A stretch of DNA of 64,000 nt from Polycladomyces abyssicola (GTDB taxonomy: Bacteria > Bacillota > Bacilli > Thermoactinomycetales > JIR-001). Below the pieces are notes generated by a model, which searched no databases, was not told the DNA's origin, and was given only the letters and a program-made list of their open reading frames with translations. Made by a program: the position numbers and the translations under genes. Each line of letters begins with the position of its first letter. Within the stretch, counting starts at the first letter, position 1. Shown piece after piece: positions 23,186-31,999 of the stretch. The stretch spans positions 2,344,001 to 2,408,000 of the forward strand of contig NZ_AP024601.1 in assembly GCF_018326425.1 (NCBI RefSeq), written 5' to 3'.

Positions 23186-24867
23186 TGTTCCACCTCCCAT
23201 TGCTCGGCATCCCGGATGGTGTATCGATATCCCTGCTCCACCAAAAAGAGCTGACGGTGCATGGCCATCTCCTGATCAACTGTATCCCGGGAAACGATAT
23301 GGTAAAAATGAGCTTGGTTTTTCCCCTGTTTGGGGCGCAGAATTCGTCCCAGCCGCTGGGCTTCTTCCTGCCGGGAACCGAACGACCCGGATACCTGAAC
23401 TGCCACTCCGGCATCAGGCAAATCGATCGCAAAATTGGCCACTTTGGAGACGACCAACACGGGAATTTCTCCTTGCCGAAATCGTTCGTACAACTGATCC
23501 CGTTCCCGCTGGGCCAAACGTCCGGTAATCAGCGGCGCCGCCAATTCCCGTGCAATCTCTTTCAACTGACTCAAGTATTGACCGATGATCAACACAGGTT
23601 CATCGGCGTGACGCCGCAATATGTCTCTCAGCACTGCCACTTTGCTCGGGTTCTCGGCAGCAATCCGGTACCGGTGCCGTTTTTGCGCGCATGCATACTG
23701 CTGTCGTATCGCCGGAGGCATCGGGGTACGAATCTCGATGCAAACCGCTTCTGCAATCCATCCTTTCGACTCCAGCACTTTCCAAGGCACATCGTACTTT
23801 TTGGGACCGATCAGGCTGAATACGTCTTCCTCGCGCCCGTCCTCCCGGACCAGCGTCGCAGTCAACCCCAATCGCCGCTTGGCCTGTAAATCGGCGGTGG
23901 CCCGAAATACGGGTGCAGGCAACAGGTGAACCTCATCATAGATGATCAATCCCCAATCCCGCTCTTCAAACAACCGCATATGGGTAAACGGAGCGTGCTG
24001 GTCAGTCCGGTGGGTCAAAATCTGATAAGTTGCCACTGTAACTGGGGCAACCTGTTTTTTCTCCCCGGTATATTGCCCCACACATGCCTCGGGAAGATCC
24101 GTTTTGTCCAAAATCTCACGCACCCACTGCCGGACGGAGGTGGCATTGGGGGTTAGGATCAATGTTTCCCGCTTTACCCTCGCCATCGCGGCCAACCCGA
24201 CGATGGTTTTTCCCGCTCCGCACGGCAACACTAACACGCCGTTCCCGCCGTAAACCGATCCGAATCGATAAAAAGCATCGGCCGCGTCCCGCTGATAGGA
24301 CCGCAACGTAAATGGATCTCCTGACCGGGATCGATCCCTGAGCGCAACCTCCAATGCTTTTCCCTCGCTGTACCCGGCGATGTCTTCCACCGGGTACCCC
24401 ATGCGTAAAAACAATTGTTTCACTTTTCCGCGCCATGCAGGATCGATCACCGCTGTTGTGTCATCCAACGTTTTCAATCCCAACTCCCGCACTTCAGGCA
24501 TATGTATAAGCGCTTTCCACAACAATCGATCCCTGCACCCAATCGTTAACTCGCTTCCGGTCCGACGCAATTGGATCTTGCCGTACCGCGACATCCAATC
24601 CCGTACTTGATCCAGCAACGACGATGGCAGTTCGAATTTGCTGTAGCGCGTCAATACATCGATCACTTCCTCCACGGTGACGCCACTGGCCGCTGCATTC
24701 CAAAGCGACAAAGGGGTCAAACGGTATGTATGAATGTACTCCGGGCTTTTGACCAGCTCCGCAAATGACGCCAAACGATCCCGCACCTCGTCGAACAACG
24801 GATGTCTCACTTCCAGCAATAACGTGCGGTCTCTCTGTACGATCAATGGCAGATCGGGTCGATACAC
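23182..24867 (-). CDS. XPB-type DNA repair helicase (SF2)
   Basis: A 561-aa superfamily 2 helicase of the XPB/Ssl2 class, expected to unwind or translocate DNA 3' to 5'. Order: an N-terminal damage-recognition-like domain (about 1-190), then RSYQRDAADAFYRFG (Q-motif region), Walker A LPCGAGKTIVG, the DEVH box (IIYDEVHLLP), LGLTATLVREDGREEDVF with the XPB-specific RED triplet, and motif VI QEEAQRLGRILRPK. A GTG at 24867 has AAAGGAGGGG upstream. Bacterial XPB proteins are known from actinobacteria and some Firmicutes; their role is not settled. The only partner here is the coupled downstream gene. Confidence 0.92.
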   Translation of the reverse strand: MYRPDLPLIVQRDRTLLLEVRHPLFDEVRDRLASFAELVKSPEYIHTYRLTPLSLWNAAASGVTVEEVIDVLTRYSKFELPSSLLDQVRDWMSRYGKIQLRRTGSELTIGCRDRLLWKALIHMPEVRELGLKTLDDTTAVIDPAWRGKVKQLFLRMGYPVEDIAGYSEGKALEVALRDRSRSGDPFTLRSYQRDAADAFYRFGSVYGGNGVLVLPCGAGKTIVGLAAMARVKRETLILTPNATSVRQWVREILDKTDLPEACVGQYTGEKKQVAPVTVATYQILTHRTDQHAPFTHMRLFEERDWGLIIYDEVHLLPAPVFRATADLQAKRRLGLTATLVREDGREEDVFSLIGPKKYDVPWKVLESKGWIAEAVCIEIRTPMPPAIRQQYACAQKRHRYRIAAENPSKVAVLRDILRRHADEPVLIIGQYLSQLKEIARELAAPLITGRLAQRERDQLYERFRQGEIPVLVVSKVANFAIDLPDAGVAVQVSGSFGSRQEEAQRLGRILRPKQGKNQAHFYHIVSRDTVDQEMAMHRQLFLVEQGYRYTIRDAEQWEVEQ

Positions 24868-25038
24868 CCTGCACCCCTCCTTTCCATCTACTGGTTATTC
24901 TGAACAACAATGCACAAAACCATGACAAAAAACCTAACAAATAGTAAATTTATCCAACCCGTTGCAATCCATTGAAACTTTTCCCAGTCGAAAGGGGTCT
25001 ATAAAGGAAAAGGCGAATCAAACAGGAGGGTACTGCCC

Positions 25039-25518
25039 ATGAAAAATCCATGGAAGGTGATTGTCATGCTGTTACTGGTGTTGATGATGGGCATCACCGG
25101 TTGTGGCGGAGGGATGTCCCGCGATCATGGGACCCCACAAGGGAAAACGCCCCAAGACGACATGAACATCCCTTTTCGCCAAGAATCGTTACAACAGTTG
25201 CCCGTTGAAGTAAAGAAACGGTGGGAGGAGATACAAGCGACGGGAAAGCCCACTGGTGTCGCTGTTCATGCGAATGAACGCACCTATGTGATCGCGGCGT
25301 TGGGCATGCGACCAACCGGTGGTTATCGGATCGAGATCCAGCGTATTCACCGCCTTGGCCATACGGTGGTTGTATATGCCAAAGAGCAGGCACCTCCTCC
25401 CGGATCACTCGTCACCCAAGTGATCACCTACCCAGTAACGGTCGTCTCCATCCCCTTGCAGACAGACGTCACGTTCCAATTCCGCATTAAGACCGCCCGG
25501 CCTCCAGCTCAAATGTAA
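25039..25518 (+). CDS. PrcB-type lipoprotein
   Basis: A 159-aa secreted lipoprotein. The signal peptide and lipobox MGITGC (Cys at about 22) are clear. The C-terminal domain (KPTGVAVHANERTYVIAALG, then TGGYRIEIQRIHR and TVVVYAKEQAPPPGSLVTQV) matches the protease complex-inhibitor PrcB C-terminal domain. In spirochaetes that domain binds a subtilisin-like protease; in Bacillales its role is unknown. The start is ATG 25039 with CAGGAGGG upstream. It stands alone. There is a subtilase 3 kb away (28489-29571), but nothing ties the two together. Confidence 0.82.
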   Translation: MKNPWKVIVMLLLVLMMGITGCGGGMSRDHGTPQGKTPQDDMNIPFRQESLQQLPVEVKKRWEEIQATGKPTGVAVHANERTYVIAALGMRPTGGYRIEIQRIHRLGHTVVVYAKEQAPPPGSLVTQVITYPVTVVSIPLQTDVTFQFRIKTARPPAQM

Positions 25519-25605
25519 AAGACCTTCAACATTACGGATCGGAGAAGCGATCAAGCTTGCCAAAAAAGCCTCTCAAGAGTCCCGCTCATTCCGGCGTTTA
25601 GCGTG

Positions 25606-25761
25606 TCAACGTTTCGCTTCGTCCGCTCGGATCGGACCGGGATCGCGGGGATGATCGGGACTTCTCGGAGACACGATTTCTGGCTGATGCGGGCTCGTGA
25701 TCTCTGGTTCCCGAATGGCCGGCGGGATCTCCGGGATCCCTCTTTCTCGAATTTCCATCAT
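25606..25761 (-). CDS. Small Pro/Glu/Arg-rich protein, 51 aa
   Basis: Starts at ATG 25761 with AAGGAGGG upstream and ends in EAKR at 25606. The product (MMEIRERGIPEIPPAIREPE, then HQPEIVSPRSPDHPRDPGP) has imperfect repeats of the type PEI-x-P and is surely disordered. I do not recognise it. It lies just downstream of, and on the same strand as, the Trp/Pro-rich coat-like gene, but a strong terminator separates the two. Confidence 0.55.
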   Translation of the reverse strand: MMEIRERGIPEIPPAIREPEITSPHQPEIVSPRSPDHPRDPGPIRADEAKR

Positions 25762-25817
25762 GTTTTCCCTCCTTTTTGAGTCACTCTTTTCATTGTTCCC
25801 CGCTATGTTGTTTTCCA

Positions 25818-25856
25818 CAAAAAAACCTTTCGGAGGAAAACACCATCCGAAAGGTA
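25818..25856 (-). terminator. Terminator of the Trp/Pro-rich gene
   Basis: ACCTTTCGGA and TCCGAAAGGT arms (25825-25855). The minus strand then reads seven T. Confidence 0.8.
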
Positions 25857-25926
25857 TCATGCAAGGAAGGGTGGAAACCATGAAAGGGTTCCAATGAATG
25901 TTTTATGCGTCAAGCAGGTGCCTGAT

Positions 25927-26508
25927 TCATCCATTTTCATGTGGATCTGTGGAATCTTCGGCACCCACATTCTCCATCTCCGGTGTTTGAATCCAGGGAG
26001 ATTCCGGGGATTCCATAGATTCCCACAACGGCTCCCCCGCAGGATCGAATTGGTAATACGCGGTTGGTTGTTCCGAGTCCGCTTCCCGTGCAGAATACGG
26101 TGAAGCACTGGGAGCGGTCGGCTCGCCTGGATACGACCAACTCGGCACTTCATTGTACATGGGTGGAACTCCCCACCATGACGTCCACGATGTCCATGGA
26201 GCAAAGGGAGGATTGGATTGGCAATCTCGACAATTCCCCGAACCATCCCATCCTCGCGTCCATGAAACAGGCCAGCCCGGTTGACCTCCAGGTGATGGCA
26301 TCATGGACCATGGCCATCCCATCCATGGTCCCAACCCCGGAAAGCCCGGTGCTCCCCCACCCGGTTGGAATCCCGGATAACTGGGATAACTTGGCGCTCC
26401 GGCCATTGTCCACGGTGACATTCCCGTCTGTAATGGAAAATATGTATGATCCCACTGCCACGGATAAGTCATGCCCGGATAAGGTCGTTCGGTCGAATAG
26501 ATTTCCAT
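25927..26508 (-). CDS. Trp/Pro/Gly/Tyr-rich protein, probable spore coat or crust protein
   Basis: A 193-aa low-complexity protein starting at ATG 26508, with AAGGAGGGAACGGA upstream. The first 130 residues are dominated by Pro, Gly, Trp, Ser and Tyr (for example SYPSYPGFQPGGGAPGFPG, GPWMGWPWSMMPSPGGQPGW); about one residue in nine is Trp. A CRDCQ pair sits near residue 93. The C-terminal third is acidic and Ser/Glu/Pro-rich. There is no signal peptide or membrane segment. The style fits structural coat proteins of spores (CotG/YmaG-like), but no family is recognised; function is inferred from composition only. Confidence 0.65.
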   Translation of the reverse strand: MEIYSTERPYPGMTYPWQWDHTYFPLQTGMSPWTMAGAPSYPSYPGFQPGGGAPGFPGLGPWMGWPWSMMPSPGGQPGWPVSWTRGWDGSGNCRDCQSNPPFAPWTSWTSWWGVPPMYNEVPSWSYPGEPTAPSASPYSAREADSEQPTAYYQFDPAGEPLWESMESPESPWIQTPEMENVGAEDSTDPHENG

Positions 26509-26776
26509 TCCGTTCCCTCCTTTGTTTCATCAGATTGTATGAATAGGGATGCCTGTCTTAGACCGACCCTTACTTTTGCGTTAAAATAATACGGACAGGA
26601 AATGTACCCCATCACGCCAGCGATGACCTGACGATGAAACAAAACAGGTTGGACACAATATGCCATGAGGTTGTGTCAATCTGTGATCCGTCCGGTCATT
26701 CAGGTTGACCGTTTCGTTTTACTACGAGTGTGATCATGAATTTCGTGAAACAGGCGTGAGAGGGGAAACAGCACAC
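26509..26776. other. Divergent promoter region
   Basis: The region between the coat-like gene and the CNNM transporter. No gene, strong repeat or known riboswitch was recognised. GAGAGGGG at about 26758-26765 is the ribosome site of the short leader frame at 26777. Confidence 0.4.
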
Positions 26777-26869
26777 ATGGATCCATATGGATTTACCAAA
26801 TACAGTCTCACCTGTGCCGATGCGTCGAACATCATGAACGGGGGGTTCTTCTGCCGTTGGAAAACGTGA
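26777..26869 (+). CDS. Possible 30-aa leader peptide coupled to the CNNM transporter
   Basis: A frame from ATG 26777 (GAGAGGGG upstream) to TGA 26869. Its product begins MDPYGFTKYSLTCADA. The stop overlaps a GTG of the next gene as GTGA (26866-26869). The transporter lacks a good ribosome site of its own, so translation of this short frame may bring ribosomes to it. Confidence 0.4.
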   Translation: MDPYGFTKYSLTCADASNIMNGGFFCRWKT

Positions 26870-28179
26870 TTATCCTTTTGTTTAAATTCACACTCGTCTT
26901 TTTGCTCGTACTGGCGAACGGCTTTTTCGTAGCGGCGGAGTTCGCGATTGTCAAAGTGCGTTCTACCCGGATCGCCCGATTGACGGAAGAAGGAAACCGT
27001 CGGGCCAAAGCGGCAGAAAAAGTGCTGGCCAACATGGATGCTTATTTATCAGCCACTCAGCTGGGCATTACATTGGCTTCGCTTGGTTTGGGTTGGATCA
27101 GCGAACCGGCTGTTGCCCGTGTGATTGATACAGCGCTGAAATGGCTTCATCTGCCCGATTGGATGATACATACGGTATCGTTTGCCATCACGTTCAGCTT
27201 GATTACGTTTCTTCACATCGTGCTGGGGGAAATGGCGCCCAAATCACTGGCCATTCGGCGGTCGGAGAATATCACCCTATTCACCTCGCGTCCGCTGATT
27301 TGGTTTTATCGGTTGTTTTATCCATTTATCTGGGTGTTGAACAATGCTGCAAACCAAGTATTAAAGTGGCTGGGAATCGAGCCCGTACCCGATCATCAGA
27401 TGGCGCACGACGAAGAAGAAATACGCATGTTAGTGGAGCAAAGCCACAAAAGCGGGTTGATCGACCAGACGGAACTGTCCTTGTTTGACAATATCTTTGA
27501 TTTCACCGACAGGGTGGCGAGAGAGATCATGGTTCCCCGAGTCGATATGGTCTGCTTGTACGCCCATCTGTCCTTTGAGGAAAACATGAAGATCGTCAAG
27601 GAAGCACGATACACCCGGTTTCCCCTGTGTGGCAAAGACAAGGACGACATCCTCGGCATCATCCATATTCGCGATATCTATGAACGGCTGGCGGAAGGGG
27701 AGAAGCCTGATATCACCCAGCTGGTTCGCCCGGTTACCCTGGTACCGGAGACGATGGAAATCAAGGACATCCTTCGGATTTTACAAAAAAACCGGGCTGG
27801 TATGGCCGTTGTCGTCGACGAATACGGCGGCACATCCGGCCTGGTGACGACGGAGGACATCATCGAAGAGATTGTCGGTGAAATTCAGGACGAATTTGAT
27901 GACGAACGACCATTCTTCCAACAAAAAGGAGACGAGACGTCGATTGACGCCCGCCTGCTGATCGAAGAAGTTAACGAGCATTTCAACATTCACATCGAAG
28001 ATCCCGACAACGACACGATCGGTGGATGGATCTTTTCACAACTGCAGGAAGTCCCCAAAGTGGGGGACCGCGTCGTGTACGACGGCCTCCTCTTCATCGT
28101 GCAGGAAATTGATCAGCGCAGCATCACCCGTCTGCTTGTCAAACCGGCGCCGCCCGAAAACCAGAAGACGTCATCGTAA
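26857..28179 (+). CDS. CNNM/HlyC-CorC family transporter with CBS pair
   Basis: A 440-aa membrane protein of the CNNM/CorB type (Mg2+ or other cation transport or its control). Four hydrophobic segments in the DUF21 domain (about 5-185) include LANGFFVAAEFAIVKVRSTR. A CBS pair follows: IMVPRVDMVCLYAHLSFEEN, and then GMAVVVDEYGGTSGLVTTED. The CorC_HlyC C-terminal domain begins about residue 350 (IDARLLIEEVNEHFNI). The start is either TTG 26857 or GTG 26866; the second overlaps the stop of a short upstream frame. A role in Mg2+ homeostasis is likely from B. subtilis relatives such as YhdP/YugS, but is not shown. Confidence 0.9.
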   Translation: MENVIILLFKFTLVFLLVLANGFFVAAEFAIVKVRSTRIARLTEEGNRRAKAAEKVLANMDAYLSATQLGITLASLGLGWISEPAVARVIDTALKWLHLPDWMIHTVSFAITFSLITFLHIVLGEMAPKSLAIRRSENITLFTSRPLIWFYRLFYPFIWVLNNAANQVLKWLGIEPVPDHQMAHDEEEIRMLVEQSHKSGLIDQTELSLFDNIFDFTDRVAREIMVPRVDMVCLYAHLSFEENMKIVKEARYTRFPLCGKDKDDILGIIHIRDIYERLAEGEKPDITQLVRPVTLVPETMEIKDILRILQKNRAGMAVVVDEYGGTSGLVTTEDIIEEIVGEIQDEFDDERPFFQQKGDETSIDARLLIEEVNEHFNIHIEDPDNDTIGGWIFSQLQEVPKVGDRVVYDGLLFIVQEIDQRSITRLLVKPAPPENQKTSS

Positions 28180-28190
28180 TCGGCGTATCT

Positions 28191-28356
28191 CCCGGGTTCG
28201 CCCCACTTGCGCCCTCAAGAGAGTGGGCCATGGCCGCTCCGAACCGAAGCGCAGAACATGGGCAAAATACGCTTCGCGATTTCATTCCTGCGTTTTCCGG
28301 GTCTTCGCTCACCTGGTAAAGCATTTGCTCCCTCACGGATTTACCAGACACGCCCT
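28191..28356 (+). repeat. Dispersed intergenic repeat, copy 2
   Basis: Lies between the 3' ends of the transporter and the subtilase. It shares CGCTCCGAACC, GGGCAAAATACGCTTCGC, TTTGCTCCCTCACGGAT and ACCAGACACGCCC with the other copies. The section between these marks is shorter than in copy 1. Confidence 0.7.
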
Positions 28357-28400
28357 CCGTCTCTCACCCCATCATGTAGACAGTTTCTATATGACGCATG

Positions 28401-28432
28401 AGCGGGGTACCTCGACTAACGGGTGCCCCGCT
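28401..28432. terminator. GC-rich hairpin between convergent genes
   Basis: AGCGGGGTACC and GGGTGCCCCGCT arms with an 9-nt loop. The T-run is weak on both sides, so termination is plausible but not certain. Confidence 0.4.
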
Positions 28433-28488
28433 TGATTTCCACCAAATGTTCATGCGGTTGTTCCACATCCGGTCCCATGAATCCAAAT

Positions 28489-29571
28489 TCAACGGATTTG
28501 CACCAAACCTGCCCCCGTCAGGTGAGGAGCGCCTGTACGCCTGGCACGTCTGGTCAACACTTGTTTCAGCGCCGAAAGAGACAAACCCGGGTGCAACTGT
28601 TTGAATACCGCCGCCGCTCCCGCCACATGCGGTACCGCCTGTGATGTCCCACTCAAAACGGCATAACGGCCACCTGTGAAAGTGCTCAAAATCCTCACAC
28701 CGGGAGCAGCGATGGTCAATTCTGGCCCCGTCGCGGAAAATGGCGCACGACGATTATTTTTGGCCAATGCAGCCACGGCGACGACACCGGATATTTTCCC
28801 AGGTACTTCCAGATTATTTCCTTTGCCGTTGGCCTTCCCGTTATTGCCCGCTGCAGCAACCACGAGAATCCCCCGATTGACCGCGGCATGGATCGCGGCG
28901 ACCAGATTTCCGGGAACGGACGTCCCGCCGCCAATACTGATGTTTAAAATGTGCATACCGTGGTCGATTGCCCATTCGATTCCTTTGATCAATGTGGTCA
29001 ACCTACCCACGCCGCGACTGTTCAACACCTTGATGGCGTACAATTGCGCTGCAGGTGCCACACCCACCACACCGATCCGATTGTCAACCGCGGCAATGAT
29101 CCCGGCCACGTGCGTCCCGTGTCCATTATCATCCTGCGGGGATGCACCCGGTTTGATCAGGTTGACCCCACCCTTGATGTTGCCTCTGAGATCGGGATGG
29201 GTCAAATCAATCCCGGTGTCGATCACGCCTACGCGTACGCCCTTGCCGGCATTGGATACGGGTTTGGCGTTCCAAACGCGCTGGATGTTCCAGGGCAACA
29301 CCTGTCGTAAGGAACGCGATTTTTTCCGAATACTTGGAACTCGATAAATCTGTTCCAACTGCGGTGAAGGCAACCCTACCAAACGATCCCGTTCGGCCAA
29401 AATGAGATCATCGTCGCGCAATAGCGCTTTCAGCGCTTTGGCCGATGGTACGACGGCGGACACCGATTGACTATAGCGGCTGACATGGTAGACTTTCCCT
29501 CCCCATCGCTGGATCTTCTCCGGTTTGGGACAGGTGCGAAACAGAAACGTAAACCGTCGATCTTCCATCAT
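28489..29571 (-). CDS. Subtilisin-like serine protease (S8 family), no signal peptide
   Basis: A 360-aa S8 peptidase. The catalytic triad is intact: Asp in VGVIDTGIDLTHP (about 118), His in DNGHGTHVAG (about 152), Ser in LSGTSQAVPHVAG (about 315). The first 95 residues are a propeptide-like domain (FTFLFRTCPKPEKIQRWGGK). There is no signal peptide, so it probably works inside the cell or mother cell, or leaves by another route. The start at ATG 29571 has TATGAGGTG upstream. It is convergent with the CNNM transporter gene and is not in an operon. Confidence 0.9.
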   Translation of the reverse strand: MMEDRRFTFLFRTCPKPEKIQRWGGKVYHVSRYSQSVSAVVPSAKALKALLRDDDLILAERDRLVGLPSPQLEQIYRVPSIRKKSRSLRQVLPWNIQRVWNAKPVSNAGKGVRVGVIDTGIDLTHPDLRGNIKGGVNLIKPGASPQDDNGHGTHVAGIIAAVDNRIGVVGVAPAAQLYAIKVLNSRGVGRLTTLIKGIEWAIDHGMHILNISIGGGTSVPGNLVAAIHAAVNRGILVVAAAGNNGKANGKGNNLEVPGKISGVVAVAALAKNNRRAPFSATGPELTIAAPGVRILSTFTGGRYAVLSGTSQAVPHVAGAAAVFKQLHPGLSLSALKQVLTRRARRTGAPHLTGAGLVQIR

Positions 29572-29673
29572 GTTTCATCACCTCATACGACAATGTATGA
29601 GGCAACTAGAATGAAAGATTGGACGAGATGCTTAGCCATCGGTTGATTTTTAGCAGGAATTGACAGTTGGTGA

Positions 29674-29713
29674 ACAAAAAAAAGGCCGGTCTCCCGATCG
29701 GGAGATCCGGCCT
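29674..29713 (-). terminator. Terminator of the DAHP synthase gene
   Basis: AGGCCGGTCTCCCGA and its complement (29683-29713), with eight T following on the minus strand. Confidence 0.9.
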
Positions 29714-29741
29714 GTCTGTGATTGAATCAAGATGGCTTTCG

Positions 29742-30755
29742 TTAACCCACCGGCTCTAACCGCGACGTCAATGCCTTCACTTGGTGCATCAGTTCATCAA
29801 ACTTGTCGAACGTGAGCTGCTGCGGTCCGTCGGACAACGCCTTTTCCGGCTGGGGATGCACTTCGATCATCAAGCCATCCGCGCCGACTGCGATCGCCGC
29901 TTTGGCCAATGGCGTCACATAGCGCCATTTTCCGGCAGCATGGCTGGGATCAACGATGATCGGCAGATGGCTCAAGTGTTTGACGACCGGAACGGCACTG
30001 ATATCCAACGTGTTCCGTGTGTACTGTTCAAATGTGCGAATCCCGCGTTCACACAGGATCACATGAGGATTTCCTTCATTCAAAATATACTCGGCCGCCA
30101 TCAACCACTCTTCAATGGTGGCGGAAAGACCTCTTTTTAACATTACCGGTTTGTTGATTCGCCCCACTTTTTTGAGCAGATGGAAGTTTTGCATGTTTCG
30201 GGCACCCAATTGCAGGATGTCGACGTACTCAGCCACCATCTCCAGGTTTTCCGGATCCATCACTTCAGAGATGATCGGCATGCTGGTTTTTTCGCGAGCC
30301 TCGGCCAACAACTTCAGACCATCCTCACCCAATCCCTGGAACGAGTAGGGGGACGAGCGCGGTTTGAACGCCCCACCGCGAAGGATATGCGCACCCGCTT
30401 TTTTCACCGCTTCCGCTGTGGCCATCAACTGCTCCCGACTCTCAACGGAACACGGTCCAGCAATCACCACCGGTTCCTCGCCGCCAATCACAACATTGCC
30501 CACTTGGATTCGGCTCGCCTCCGGGTGAAAATGGCGACTGGCCAATTTGAACGGTTCGCTGACATGCACCACTTTTTCCACGCCGGGAAACCGCTCCACC
30601 GGCAATTCTGCGATTTTCCGCTTATCACCGATCAGACCGAGAATCGTTTTGTCCACACCTTTGGAGTAATGAACCTGAACTCCTTTTTCCTCCAACTGAC
30701 GGACTATGTTCGCCACCTGCTCATCCGTTAAGTTTGGTTCCAACACCAAAATCAT
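29742..30755 (-). CDS. aroF: 3-deoxy-7-phosphoheptulonate synthase (DAHP synthase)
   Basis: A 337-aa DAHP synthase, the first step of the shikimate pathway (PEP plus erythrose-4-phosphate). An N-terminal ferredoxin-like regulatory domain (about 1-70: [20 protein letters not shown]) is followed by the barrel. Substrate motifs are [51 protein letters not shown] and [10 protein letters not shown] start it at ATG 30755, which has AAGGAGG 9-10 nt upstream; a frame open to 30794 lies in the T-box terminator. No chorismate mutase domain is fused. Expression is controlled by the T-box leader at 30786-31073, whose specifier looks like Tyr. Confidence 0.96.
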   Translation of the reverse strand: MILVLEPNLTDEQVANIVRQLEEKGVQVHYSKGVDKTILGLIGDKRKIAELPVERFPGVEKVVHVSEPFKLASRHFHPEASRIQVGNVVIGGEEPVVIAGPCSVESREQLMATAEAVKKAGAHILRGGAFKPRSSPYSFQGLGEDGLKLLAEAREKTSMPIISEVMDPENLEMVAEYVDILQLGARNMQNFHLLKKVGRINKPVMLKRGLSATIEEWLMAAEYILNEGNPHVILCERGIRTFEQYTRNTLDISAVPVVKHLSHLPIIVDPSHAAGKWRYVTPLAKAAIAVGADGLMIEVHPQPEKALSDGPQQLTFDKFDELMHQVKALTSRLEPVG

Positions 30756-30785
30756 AACGCGCCGCCTCCTTGAATCGAATATCCA

Positions 30786-31073
30786 TAATAACAAAGCTCC
30801 TCATCCGTAAGGGACGAGGAGCTCGCGGTACCACCCTTATTGAATCCCGAAAGATTCCACTCTGTCGCACGGACCGATCGTCCGCACGATTCCCGATATC
30901 GGGGGAAAGCCGGTTTGACCTACTCCGTGGGGTTACTGATCACCCAACGTTTCAGCCAACAGCTCCGAGGGGTAATTCGGTCAATGGGCCGATACCGGTT
31001 CGCAGCCACCACCGGCTCTCTGCAATCGGGTCTCCACTGCCTACTTCGCCTCTTCAACGCTTTTGGGTATGAA
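30786..31073 (-). promoter_or_regulatory. T-box riboswitch, probable Tyr specifier, ahead of DAHP synthase
   Basis: The T-box sequence AAGGGTGGTACCGCG is at 30838-30824 (minus strand). A strong terminator follows (AGCTCCTCGTCC and GGATGAGGAGCT, then TTGTTATT). Stem I shows GAAGTAGGCAG, the AGAGAGCCGGTGG and GCGAACCGG loops, and then GAATTACCCC. Lined up with tyrS leaders (GAACUUACCUC), the specifier is UAC at 30974-30972, i.e. Tyr. Uncharged tRNA-Tyr would favour the antiterminator. Confidence 0.93.
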
Positions 31074-31127
31074 AGTGAAATTTGATTTATAACTTATCAC
31101 GTTCTGGCAAATCTGTCAACAGGGCGA

Positions 31128-31934
31128 ATGAGGAATTTTGAACCCATGACAAAAAGGGGATGGGGCCGATTGAATGAAGTGTTGCTTTCTTTTGATCTGG
31201 ATCATACATTGATGATCAATCCATTTCGACGCTGGGTGTTTCCGGAGATCAACCGTTGGTTACAATCACATTTTTCAGAGGAAAAACCCGTGAACCGCCT
31301 CATCCGTGAACACCGGCGACGGCTCTCAAATGGTGCTTACCCGGAGGCCTATGACTGGGATGACATCCTTTGCTCGGTCGTCTTGGAACACGCAATCCCC
31401 TTTACCGTACGCGAGTTGGTGGAAAAGCACGCATGTGTGGGGAAAGTATGGTTGTTTTCGGATGTGTTGCCGGCAATGGATCGCTTGACCCAAGCAGGCG
31501 CCCACATGGTGGCGGCCACCAATGGATTTACCCGATACCAGCGTCCGGTGACAGACTGCCTGGGCTTGACCCCGTATTTCGGCGGGTTCTACACACCGGA
31601 GGAGATGCGGTACGCCAAACCGCAAGCTGCTTTTTTCCAATTCGGAAAAGATAGACAGGTAATTCATGTGGGAGACCGGTTGGATCAAGATGTGTTGGGA
31701 GCGAACCGGGCTCAACAAATATCCGTGTGGATTTACCGCGAAATGCCTTCGGATTTGCGAAACCTCCCCATCACAGAACGGACCCGTCATCCATTGTTTT
31801 CAACCTGTCTGAATCACCGCCTCCATCGGGAAGGAGTGCCTTCGGCGTTTCACGAAACATGTCGCCCTCAATATATCATCTGTAGCTTGGACGAACTGCT
31901 GAAAATTTGGGAACGGGAATTGATGAGTAAATAG
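31128..31934 (+). CDS. HAD-superfamily hydrolase
   Basis: A 268-aa haloacid dehalogenase-like phosphatase. Motif I DLDHTL (about 24-29) has the nucleophile Asp and acid/base Asp; motif II is AATNG; the motif III lysine is in YAKPQAAFF; motif IV is HVGDRLDQDV. The cap is a C1-type helical insert between motifs I and II. The start is uncertain: ATG 31128, ATG 31146 and a TTG at about 31170 (just before NEVLLSFDLDHTL) are all in frame, and none has a strong ribosome site. The last 50 residues are poorly conserved in style. Substrate unknown; phosphoglycolate or nucleotide phosphates are usual for the group. Confidence 0.82.
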   Translation: MRNFEPMTKRGWGRLNEVLLSFDLDHTLMINPFRRWVFPEINRWLQSHFSEEKPVNRLIREHRRRLSNGAYPEAYDWDDILCSVVLEHAIPFTVRELVEKHACVGKVWLFSDVLPAMDRLTQAGAHMVAATNGFTRYQRPVTDCLGLTPYFGGFYTPEEMRYAKPQAAFFQFGKDRQVIHVGDRLDQDVLGANRAQQISVWIYREMPSDLRNLPITERTRHPLFSTCLNHRLHREGVPSAFHETCRPQYIICSLDELLKIWERELMSK

Positions 31935-31999
31935 AGCACGGGACGCGGGAAAGTACGCTTCGCTTAGATTTAATCCATTGATTTACCAGCCATGTTCTA
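31935..31999 (+). repeat. Dispersed intergenic repeat, partial copy 3
   Basis: A short relic between two convergent genes: GACGCGGGAAAGTACGCTTC, then GATTTACCAGCCATGTTC. It keeps the central landmark and the 3' end of the family only. Confidence 0.55.

Noticed and set aside
30756-31127. Plus-strand frames of 80-100 codons over the T-box
   Set aside because: The T-box core and terminator on the minus strand account for the sequence.
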